The notes under the pieces were generated by a model. It was given only the letters and a program-made list of their open reading frames with translations. It was not told the DNA's origin and made no database searches. From the NCBI GenBank assembly GCA_021399435.1, contig JAJTUP010000051.1:248001-312000 (forward strand): a DNA stretch of 64,000 bases. The letters run 5' to 3'. This stretch comes from Diaporthe sp. PMI_573 (lineage: Eukaryota; Ascomycota; Sordariomycetes; Diaporthales; Diaporthaceae). Positions 20,890 through 31,400 of this stretch are shown one piece after another (the stretch's first letter is position 1; each line of letters starts with the position of its first letter). Both the position numbers and the translations under genes were made by a program.

Positions 20890-23351
20890 TCATAACCTCG
20901 CCTTCTCCACGTCCTTGGCGAGATCGCCCGCCACATTCCTCGAGATCCAGTCCGAAATAGCCATGTTCGTCACCATGGGATTCACACCACTCGCGCTGGG
21001 GAACACACTCGCGTCACTCACGTACAGGCCCTCTGTGCCCCAGACGCGGCCGCGCGGATCGACCACTCCGGTCTTTTCGGAAGTGCTCATGCGGTTCGTG
21101 CCCATCTGGTGGGCAGTGCAGAACGTGGCCAGCGGCGGCTTGTTGCCGTGCTTCTCGAGCTCGGCGAGCCAGGCCCTGAAGCGCGGGTCGGCGACGCCGG
21201 CATCTGACACGGTGCTGACGAGGTCGTCTGTGGACTTTGTCGATGGGGAAGCCGTCGGGGACGATGCCTCCTCGCGGATGAAGGGCCTCATGCCGGGCAG
21301 CCCAGCGTGGATCTCAACCGCACCCTGGAGGTAGAGGATCTTTGCGAGGGCGACGAGGCCGATCATGGCATGGGCGCGGTCAAAGGCGGAGGGCGTGTAG
21401 ATGATCCGGGGCTGGCCGGATACGGGGTCTGGGTACACGGAGCCCGTGTCGCGGTCGCGCACGATGGAGATGTAGCTGTTCATGTGGCGGTACTTGAGGG
21501 CGAGGAGCTTGAAGTCGACGCCGTCTTCCCAGTTGAGGAACTGCATGGCGAAGCAGGGCATCATGGACAGGGCCTCGAGCTTGGGGCCGTGGCCCTTGCC
21601 GTCGTTGTTCTCGAAGGTGTTGACGACTGTGGTCAAGATGCCGCCCTCCCACGGCCGGACGTCTTCTTTGAAGAAGCCGTGCAAGACGTTTACTGGGTGC
21701 AGGTAGAGGTTCTGGCCGATCTGAGGGTTCTGTTGACCTTGTCAGTAAATGCGGTAGTTGTGTGTGGACGGCCATAGAAGAAATGCTCACCTTGAGTCCA
21801 CTGTTCTTCAGTACGATTGGACTGCACAGCGTGCCACTGCTGATGATGACCTTCTTTGCCTTCACAACCACCTCTCTCACGATCTTCTCCTCGTCTGGTC
21901 CATCCACATTGCCGTTCTTACCACGGCTGGTCCACGTACCAACGACACCAACAGCCTTCTTCCTCCCACCCTCATCAAACAGCACCCTCTTCACCTTGAA
22001 TCCCTCGGCAAACTTCGCCCCATGCCTCGCCGCGTCGGGGTACCAGCCATTCATCGGGCCGTTCTTCTCTCCCGTGGAGCAGCCCATCGCACAGTGGCCA
22101 TCAGCATGCGGGCACCGGCCCGTATTCTGGGGCACCTTCTTGGCGGACCAGCCCATCTTCCTCGCGCCCTCGAGCAGCAGCGCGTTGCCGTGGTTCGGCT
22201 CGAAGCCCTCGTGCACGCCCATCTGCCCGCACACGCGGTCCAGGCAGTTCTGGAACTCCTGCGTGCCGAAGAAGGCCAGCCCCCGGTCCCGCACCCACTC
22301 GTCGCGCACGAAACCCTGCGGCTGCAGGCTCGCGCTCCAGTTGATGGTGCCGCCGCCGCCGAAGCACGAGCCCGCCACGATGGAGATGCTGTTGTCGTCG
22401 CTGCCCGTCGTGCACCCGCCCTCGAACAGGTGGAAGAAGGCCTCGCCCGCCGCCATGGGGAACGACGACGCGTCGAAGTAGTAGCTCTTGTCCACGACCA
22501 GGACCCGGTGGCCGGCCTCGGCGAGGTTCTTGGCGCAGACGCCCGCGCCGCAGCCTGAGCCGACTATCACCACATCGGTTTCGATCTCGACCGGTGGAGG
22601 ATGTGAGGGCTTGTTCGACCCGGAAGCCTCAGGCGAGGCAGATGGGAACTGGATGAATTCGTACGGATAGCCCGTTGGGGGCTTCCAGCCTTGAGGTGTC
22701 GTGGGGAATCCAGATAGACTGTGGAAGGTTGGATTAGTGGCGCTGAAGACGACCTTGCCTAACGTGGTGAGCTGCCTGTAAAGCCCGCGGATCTGGTACA
22801 GGTAGCTATTGGCCCATCTGTTGAGAATCTTGGTGCGGTCTTCTAGTGGTAGCTTCGTAATAGGCGTGGCATATCCCGTGAGCACGAGACTACCGGCCTG
22901 TGTGCTTTATGCGTGTCAGCCCCCTCATAAGCAAACACCGCAGCAGATGAGAAGCGTACCTGAGTATGTACAGAACCCGGGTCAGCAACGTCTTGAGCTC
23001 CGGCGGAACATGGTGCAGCATTCCCTTCAGAACCTGCTGGAACAGTAGGTCATCTGTTGGCCTATCTGAAAGGTACTTGTCGAGCTCTCCCTCCGCCGCG
23101 TTGTCAAGCAGGACCGTGTTCTTCTTCAGATGGGAAACTGCATCTTGGTAGCGGCTGTCCGAGATGTAGGCTATTGACCTGGACTTTCGCTTTGGAGCTG
23201 TCGACTCCTTTTGAATACTGGGCACGACGGCGTCCATGATAGCCATGAGCGTTTGCCACTGAGAGTCGGGCATGAGCTCTGCGGTCTTGAGGCGCCATGG
23301 TATGCCGGCTGGCTTTTGGACTGCCAGGATGTCGGATACCGACTCCGTCAT
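20890..23351 (-). CDS. Long-chain fatty alcohol oxidase (GMC family)
   Basis: Three exons, 23351-22960, 22904-21791 and 21729-20890, give 781 residues. Intron 1 (55 nt, GTACGC...AAAG) is placed so that the join reads YILSTQAGSLVLTGYATPIT, the family's hallmark segment; intron 2 is 61 nt (GTGAGC...ACAG). Further on are the FAD dinucleotide motif VVIVGSGCGAGVCAKNLAEA, GSCFGGGGTINWSASLQPQ, the Cys/His-rich TGRCPHADGHCAMGCSTGEK, and the C-terminal HQMGTNRMSTSEKTGVVDP and SGVNPMVTNMAISDWI. This matches fungal FAO1-type enzymes that oxidise long-chain alcohols to aldehydes with O2 in the omega-oxidation pathway, usually at ER or peroxisomal membranes. The length is normal for the family. No defects seen. 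Confidence 0.92.
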
Positions 23352-25352
23352 CTTCACAGATAGTAAACGTGATATATGAAGGGCGAAGGGTATGATTTCC
23401 GGTACGACAACGGAATTGAGGCGCGTGGAGAAGGTTAAGGTTACGGTTAAGGTAAAGGAACTACAGAGCCTCTACATATCCTGGCGAGAAAAACAGTTCC
23501 CGTCCAATTATGAAACATTGGAGGCGGCGTGCCAGTGGCGATCGCTCTACCCCGGATCTGGACGCGCTTGGGACCCCCGCACTCCTTCTGTTGTGGATCG
23601 TCTGCGGCAATGATACCCTGGCTTACGGCGCGAACTTTTTGGCCGCTCGAGGGGCCTGCTGGTTGGTAAGAGTTGGTCTCCACTGACCCGCAAGCTAGGC
23701 AAGCTTGCCCAGGTGCGTGCTGAATCATGGAAAAGCAGCAAATACCGAGCAAGAATGTGCCGAAGAGTTTACGACGCTGGCCATCCAGTCGCAAGCGCAC
23801 CGTGAATAACTTTTTTTGCCGCAGCTTCTCAGGTGCTCAGCTCGAAACAGTGCCTCGGCATACGCATTTGGAGAAGCATTCACAAGGGACCGAGCTATCT
23901 GTTGGGGAGGTAGGGAGGGGAAGACAGCACATGTCCCTGTTTCAGCTGGACATGCTCGCCCAGGCTAGGTAGACTGCGGATCCCTGGCCGCGGCATCTTG
24001 ACAGAGCCCCGCTTGTCACTTGTTCCGCTTGCTCGGGACGACCCTGAGCTCCGGCTCCGGCCATGCGCTCGTATCCGACGTGGAGCAACTCGTATGGTGT
24101 GAAGGTGGAGCAAAAGGTGGGCTGGAGTAGATACTACATTATATTTTGAACCTACTATTGTTAGTATTATGTATTATTTTATACTAGGTCTTTAAGTATT
24201 TACTACCACATGAAGGGAATACCTCCTACTTGATAAAAGGTCTAGATTTCTAGATTTACAACGAAATCACCCCGATGCTCCCAGTGTTACCGCAGCCATG
24301 AAACCCTGCTTTGGGTATCGAAGGATGCTGCAGGGACAAGGCGATGTCATTCCCTATCGTACCATAAGGTAGTGCGGGCTCCTATCAAACGCTTCGGTGC
24401 TGGACAGGAAGGCTGTGTTGCTGAATTCGGTCGATGTCTCATAGGTGTCATCGGAACTGCACTGGACGACCGCAGCCTTCTTGGCTGCTCTGCTCGCCCC
24501 GATGGCAAATCGGACTCATTGGAGCCATTTTGGAGCGCGCCGGCGGCATTATCGATTTCGGTCAATTGAAGACATGGTATTCCGCAAGTGCTTACTCCGG
24601 ATGATGGCAAAACACAATCGAGGTTTAGAAAACACTGTAGTTATTCCCTTTTTGAAAAGGTAGAAGGCTTTCAGTGTTTATCCAGGGCAGGACCACTAGA
24701 GGATGAGGCAAGCCTGACCAGAGAGACTGCATGGTAAACTCATCAGAAGAGCCATGTCCATCCGGGAATGGCCTCCCATTCATATCGCAAAGAACTGATG
24801 GGTGTCCCAGAACGGTTTGGTATTGTTTGTGTTATATGTTAACTAAGTGGCTTGTCCGTCTGCAAAGGATGGATGTCACTTCCGGAAGAGGAATGTCTGC
24901 CTGTGAAATTCCAGGTCATACCATAAGATATTAGTTTTAAAACGAGGATGTTCCAATGTGTCAATGTAAGAACTGTTGCGGGATCTCCATCAGGTGACTG
25001 GCTCTATCCTACTACTACAACTTGCACAAGCATCAGACCGCGGCCAAGCTTCTTCCTTGGTGATGCGAGCCACTTTAGTGCGTGTACAACCTCAAGTGTC
25101 CTGACTGCCAGATTCGGTGTGGTCCATAACACATTGATTACAGAGGCCGTTAGGCAGGCCGCTCAAGCAAAACTCACGTGGAACCTTAAGTGGGGGTGGG
25201 GGCATTTCGGACGCACGGTACGGTCACCTCGCGTCGCCAAAGCCGTCACGCGCCTGGAGTTGTAGCCCTTTTGTTTTTTTTCCGTCCGTAACACATGGCC
25301 CGCCATATGGCCCTTAACCTTCCCGATACTCGATTCCTTTCCATAACCGAAC
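23352..25352. other. Intergenic, 2 kb, no supported gene
   Basis: The left end holds the alcohol-oxidase promoter. Positions about 24130-24290 are AT-rich. Short frames on both strands (23447-23800, 24347-24610, 24948-25265) show no recognisable family and no consistent exon chain. Confidence 0.45.
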
Positions 25353-26282
25353 ATGCGGCCGGCGTCGAGCCTGTCGGCTCCTGGCGAAATTTATCAGGCA
25401 TGGTACGACAAACACCAAATCGCGCTCGGCCGCTCGATCGATACCGTGGTCGAACAGTTGCAGCGACTGCAGTCGGCGAACGCGACGCGACCGATACACT
25501 ATCCATCCTTTGAACAAGGCAGCAAGCCCGCGGTCAGCATCAGCGATGGCAGTCGAGCCCAGTCGCAACCAAGATTACCAGAGCTGCTCGTTCTGAAGCT
25601 GGACGTGAGATTTGGTGCCTCGCATCACAACACGACCTTACAAAAGTTGGGGAAAGATGCCGTTGCCTCGGTGCTGGAGGAGAAAATGGGCATGAGCATA
25701 CAACAGCTCCTGGCTCTGCGGGAGAGGATTGATGATCCGTTGAGCAAAATCCTGGTGACCGGCGACGTCAACGCCGGCAAGTCCACATTTTGCAACGCCT
25801 TGCTGCGTCGCAGGATTCTCCCGGAGGACCAACAGCCATGTACCGCCGTCTTTTGTGAGGTGCTGAACGCCGACAAGAATACCGGCCTGGAAGAGGTCCA
25901 CGCGGCCGGCGGAGACCACATGCATGGCGTTTTCGATCTGCACGAGCTGGAAAAGGTCGTGACAGACACCCAGTACACACAGTGTAAGGTGTTTGTCAAC
26001 GATCTGCGGATGCCGGAAGAGTCACTACTTAAGAATGGGGAGGTTGTGGACATTACCCTTATCGACGCCCCGGGCTTGAACTACGACACAACTCACATTA
26101 CCGCCGTCTTTGCACGACAGCAAGAGATAGACGTCGTCGTCTTTGTGGTTTCTGCTGCTAACCACTTTACGATATCGGCCAAGGACTTCATCCGCAATGC
26201 AACAGCTGAAAAGGAGTACATGTTCATTGTCGTCAATGGGTTTGACACCAGTACAATTCTAAGAGTTGTGAGAGAGTTTTAG
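25353..26282 (+). pseudogene. FZO1 (mitofusin) gene fragment, both ends missing
   Basis: A 309-residue open frame reproduces an internal piece of fungal Fzo1, the outer-mitochondrial-membrane fusion GTPase. Visible are the G1 P-loop TGDVNAGKSTFCNALLRR, the LPEDQQPCTAVFCEVLNAD segment, G3 as LIDAPGLNYDTT, HFTISAKDFI, and G4 as VVNGFD. Family similarity ends at about 26250, right after G4, and the frame stops within 35 nt. The N-terminal 150 or so residues, the rest of the GTPase region, the heptad repeats and the two membrane spans are absent. It lies 640 bp from the transposon island. It is best read as a segmental duplicate; the frame itself has no stop codon, so decay is recent or the piece is expressed. 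Confidence 0.75.
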
Positions 26283-26923
26283 GTGCATTGCCCGATAGCT
26301 AGGCCACTGGAAAAAGGGCACCTGGAACCGGCCGAATTAACGGGCCTTACCCTCACATCGCTTATTTTGCACCCCATCCTTAATCCAGGCAACTTAAGAT
26401 GGGGCAACTTACAGCATCCAGGCTGCTGGACCAGTCATGTCCGGAGCCTGGCAAATATGCCATAACCACAGCTAGACGCAGGACAGCCATCTATATGTAA
26501 TAAGTCCTCCATATAATCAAGGAGAGATTTAAGTAGCTCCCAAAGTCGCCTAGGAATTCGCCTCAAACAATCCAGTAGCACTGGTATCTAGCACTAGTAT
26601 CCTTATCTTTTCCTTTCGGTGAGTCATATAATGTAGCATACTTCCCTGCCTTTAGTACTGCGTTAACGCCGCTCTACTGTTCGAAATGTATATAAACAGC
26701 ACAACCTACAGTTTAAAATCTTTAAGATATATGCTATCCAAGTTATTATAGGGAGTGGATTTGGAAATATATATCAAAGCAGCTACAAAGGTAAATCCGC
26801 ATTGTATTATTCTGTGTTATTGCGGCCTGGGGAAAGAAGCACGCCGATCAATTGTCAAGAAGGATGGTATTCGTAAAACAATCTCTGCTAGTGCTATTGG
26901 CAGATAGTAGATTCAACAGCTAG
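26283..26923. other. AT-rich flank of the transposon island
   Basis: Base composition drops in GC soon after the FZO1 fragment. No frame, RNA gene or further repeat boundary is apparent up to the TA dinucleotide at 26924-26925. Confidence 0.45.
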
Positions 26924-26925
26924 TA

Positions 26926-26949
26926 AGTCAAGTGGCCCCCTTTCCGCCA
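26926..26949 (+). repeat. Terminal inverted repeat, left
   Basis: 24 bases beginning AGTCAAGTGGCCCCC; the reverse complement is found exactly at 34988-35011. Preceded by the TA target duplication. Confidence 0.9.
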
Positions 26950-28045
26950 GCCCCCCCTTCCGCCCACCAAATCGCCACGCCCACCACAACTACCCTTTGG
27001 CTTTGTCGTCGTCTAACGACGACGACCTGCCCACTACGATGCAATCTTCCTCTTCTATAGTGTTTTCAGACCCTTCTTTGTCTACTAACTCAGCTTTAAT
27101 TGCCCCGGCCTCGATTTACGCCCTCCACATTACCCAAATAGTCATAAACCTTGAGTTAAGGCTCGTTTCAACCTTCCTTCTCTTCGTCGGCCTTATGGCT
27201 TCTAATTGACTCTTTAGCTTCTGGTTTTCTCTAAGGGTATTCCCCAATTACCAGTCTTTCTTGTCGTATGCTTTATTGACCTTCTTGAAGAGAATTCGCT
27301 AAGTTATAGTTAAGTGTTTCTAAGGGTCGAAATCCTTTAGAGTAGCCCGAACCTCTCGGGACACTAATAGGGTCGCCAATATATAGTTTCTCGCTATAAT
27401 AGAGTCTTGACTGGCCAAATAGGACCCTTTAATTCTTATGGCGGCACTTAAATTAGTTGTAGATATTGTTGTATTGGTGTTTTCAACAAGGAGGCGGCTT
27501 ATTAGTAGTTTTGCCATATTAACAGACCATAGACTGGTTTCTCGCCAGCCACTAAATATATAGCTTTCTTTTAAACCAGCTAATCTTGCCTTCTAATAGT
27601 AGTATATAAATAAATACTTTCCGTTAAGGATATTATTAGTATAGAGATTAATTAAACCGGCTTCCTTCTAATAAACTTTCTTTAGACTAGAGAAGACCCT
27701 TATATTAAGAGGTTACAGTATATATAATATATATAGCGGCAAGTAAACATAATATATTTTATTTAAGAAGCATATCTATATAAAGTCGAGTATAGTATGG
27801 CTTTTATACCTATTTAAAACTAATAAACGCCACTCTCTTGGGTTATTTGACTTTGTTTAAGGGATAAAGACCTTCTCTAGCTATTTAAAGGCAACAGTAT
27901 TATCTGTCCAGCCATTTAGTATAGCCGTAAACTCTTAGTCTTACAGCCCTTTAAGTAATTTAAACTACTGTTGTTAGACTGTTTTTCCCTTAAAGATTAC
28001 AAGTAAAAGGCATGCTTTGCCCGTGGCGGAGATATACTTAATAAA

Positions 28046-28459
28046 TGTTATGAATTGGCCCCCCCTGGAGAACCCTAACCCTAACCCTAACCCCAACCCT
28101 GGAAATCCCCGAACCTCTCCTTTGCCCTATTTTTTCCTTCGGACTCCTAGTCTCTCCTGAAAAACCATTTGGCCCAGTTTTCTTAAGTCATTATCCTCTC
28201 TATCGGAGGAATATATCTCTCCGTCGGAGGAATATACCTCCCGAAGAAGTCCGAACCTACTATGTATATATATCTAGCCTTTTTCCTCTTAGATAGTTAG
28301 TTAGTTCTTTAGTCAGATCAACTTTTTCCCTCCTATACCTAGCTTGCCTCCTCCTTCCTTGAATTTGTTCTCTGTGAGGTGTTGAAGAATATCTTGACTA
28401 CAGCCTTACTATATCCCTCTACCCTTAGCCCTCTACCCTTAATCTAGGTGTTTTTAATA
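28046..28459 (+). repeat. 5' LTR (414 bp)
   Basis: Begins TGTTATGAATTGG and ends TTTTTAATA, where the expected terminal CA has become TA. It differs from the 3' LTR at only seven positions, all transitions. Contains telomere-like CCCTAA units (about 28073-28092), a short imperfect tandem (CGGAGGAATATA at about 28204 and 28225), a TATA-rich segment (28265-28272) and the presumed transcript start (about 28311). Confidence 0.93.
28311..28321 (+). promoter_or_regulatory. Presumed self-primer segment / transcript 5' end of the chromovirus
   Basis: The 11 bases AGTCAGATCAA are exactly complementary to 28462-28472, just past the 5' LTR. They lie about 40 bp after the LTR's TATATATATA segment, where the RNA would be expected to start. 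This is the arrangement used by Tf1-type elements, whose RNA 5' end folds back to prime reverse transcription. Confidence 0.65.
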
Positions 28460-28461
28460 GC

Positions 28462-28472
28462 TTGATCTGACT
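28462..28472 (+). promoter_or_regulatory. Self-priming primer-binding site
   Basis: TTGATCTGACT starts two bases after the 5' LTR and is the exact reverse complement of LTR positions 28311-28321. No tRNA-type TGG primer-binding site is seen at this position, which supports self-priming. Confidence 0.65.
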
Positions 28473-28499
28473 CCCTATCTTCCTACCTCTTTTCGTCCC

Positions 28500-31400
28500 C
28501 TCTTGATTTCCACGATGACTTCAGACTAGCAGACCCTTTTTAATTTCCTCCCCTCTATCCCTAGGGATTTTGTGGGAATTAATCTATTACTACCTTCTAG
28601 AATCTCTAGCCCTCAGATTACCCTCGTCCTCTCTACCTTCTCTCAAGGAGGCCAGTCTACCTCCTAGACCTCTATTCAAGGCCCTATCTTTCTTAAAGAT
28701 ATAGATGGTCTAGGTAGGGTAGTTCTCTTCGTATTCTATACTCTAGGATAAAGAATTACCTAGAAGGAAATCTTTCCTTCAGCTTCTACCTCCTTCTCGT
28801 CCCAGCTACCCTCTTAGCCCTTAGTTCCTCGCCTCTCGCCTCCTAACCCCTATTCAGGGGGTAAGGAAAAATTTAGATTTTTTACTACCTAACTACAACT
28901 AGTCTTTTCTTCAGACCCATTTCGCTTCTCGGCAGATTTGGCTAAAATAGCCTATTTAGCCTCCTTCCTCCAAGATTCGGCCCTTTCTTAGTTCTCCCCC
29001 CACCTCAACCTTTCTACTAGCCTCTCCGATTTTATTACCTATTTAGAATTCTTCTCAGCCCTTCAAGCTGCCTTTGACGACCTAGATGCCCTTAGTACTA
29101 CTGAAAGAGACCTATGGGCTCTAAAACAGGAAACCTCCTGCTCGGCCTATTATTCAAAATTCGTCCCCCTTGTCTCTATTCTCAGCTGGACCTCTAATAC
29201 GGTAAAAATCACTCACTTCCATAGAGGTTTAAAAGAGAATCTTAAGAACCTCCTAGTTAACCAAGATATACCTCTGGATTTTTCTTCTTATACGAATAAG
29301 TATATTTCTCTAGATAACAACCTTTTTGCCTGCCAGAAGGAAAAGAAAAAATCCTAGCCTCTGATTCTAGCCCCTACCCCTACTACCCAGCCAGCTATTC
29401 GCCCAGCTGCTCCCATCTTAACCTCAGGCCCTATGGAACTGGATTTGGCCTAGAGGAAGGCCTTTCGAAGGGCTAATAATCTCTGTACCTACTGTGGCCA
29501 GCCGGGCCACTTTATTCGAGACTACCCCTACCCTGGAAGAAAGAAATTTACTCCTACCTCTGCCGCCACCACTCTTTCTATACTACCTAATTCAACCCCT
29601 ACTTCTTCAGCCCTAGTACCCTATTCAGGAAAAGAGAGCAGGTAGTTAGCCTACAGCCTAATTTACCTGCTCCTATTAGCTGTTGGAATTTTTATTCGCC
29701 CTTAGAATTTAAACCAACTTCGCTACAAGTCACCACCCATCTTATAGCCTGCTCTACATTTTGCCTTAGACTTCTCGCCTTCCTATAAGCTGCCCTCGGT
29801 TGAAGATTTAATTGATGACGATACTAAAAAATACTCTGAAAAATCTAGTATTTTTGACCCTGAGGACGACCTTAACCCTGATGGATTGGTGGAGGAATCT
29901 GATGGACTGCTTTTGACCCAATATATGGGGACAGGACCCTATGAAGGGCCCCTGGAACCCCCTGCAGCTGGCCCACTGAACCCCCTGGACACCCCTGCTA
30001 CCAGCCCACTAGGGCCCCCTAGCTTTCAGCCCTTCAGCCCGCTAGGGCCCCCTAGCCCTTCGACCCCCATTTAGACTCAGACTTCGCCCCCTACTTTGGC
30101 CCCTACTTCGCCCGTTTTTCAACCTATCCTGACCCTGATTTCGACCTACTATATTCACTCTTTAGACCTTAGAAATAAGGCCCCTCTCGTCCTCCTAGCT
30201 ACTCTCTCTAGTACTCCTAGATTAATAATGATTGATTTAGGAGCTACTTCTTATTTTATCGACTTTGACTTTGCCCTCGCCCAAGGGTACCCCCTTTGGA
30301 AGAAAACTTGCCCTGAAGCTTTATTAGTAGTGGATGGAAGGGAGTCTTCTGCTAGAGATATTCTCTATAAAGTCAATATTTGCCTCTAGATCGACCAGCA
30401 CCTTGAAACTTCTATTTTTCAAGTTATAAAAATCTCTAGTTACCTAGCCATTCTAGGGTATTCTTAGCTTTCCTACCATAACCCTATTATAGACTAGAAG
30501 ACTAGCTTAATCTCTTTTACCTTAGATATTTGCCAGCTTTCTTGTTTACCTACTCGTTCTTTACCTTTAGCTTCGACTATTCAGCCTTTACCTCTAGCCT
30601 CGACTTTACCCTTCTTAGCCAACAACCCTGTAGTAGCGAGAATTTCTAGTGTAGCCCTTTTTCGATTCGCTAAACGGGATAAGGCCCAGATCTATAGGGT
30701 CTCTATTTAAGAGATTAAGGACCACCTAGCTTCTGAAGGAAACGAAAAATCCCCTAAAGAAGAAGAGGAATTTCTTCGGTTAAAGATACCTGACTAATTT
30801 CACGACCTTCTCCCTCTTTTTCAAAAAAGGGATGCCAAAAGGCTCCCTCCCTATAGGGGCACGCTCGACTACCCTATAGAACTTGAAGAAGGAAAATCAG
30901 CTCCCTTCAGCCCTCTATACCCTATATCAGATCTCGAGCTCTAGGCTCTCCGAGTCTATTTAGATGATAACCTGAAAAAGGGCTATATTAAGCTATCTTC
31001 ATCATCTACCGCCTTACCTATCCTCTTTGTTCGAAAGCTAGGAGGTGGACTTCGCTTTTGTGTCGACTATAGGGCCCTAAACACTATAACTAGGTGTAAT
31101 AAGACCCCCTTGCCCTTAATAGACGACTCTCTTTAACGGCTCTCTGGAGCTAAAATCTTTTCTTACCTAGATCTTTGCTGGGGTTTCAACTAGATTCGAA
31201 TTCGCTAGGGCGACGAACCCCTTACAGCCTTCCATACTAGATACGGCCTTTTTAAATATACAGTAATGCCCTTCAGGCTAACTAATACCCCAGCCGTCTT
31301 TTAGTCTTTTATTAATTATGTTTTGAGAGAATTTCTTGATATCTTTGTGGTCGTCTATATAGACGATATCCTTATTTTCTCGAATTCAGAAAAGGAACAC

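Noticed and set aside
21758..22558. Long plus-strand frames opposite the alcohol oxidase
   Set aside because: Antisense composition artefact; the minus strand carries FAD and GMC motifs in register.
28073..28100. CCCTAA units as a true telomere or chromosome end
   Set aside because: They lie inside both LTRs at equal position and are internal to a continuous sequence.
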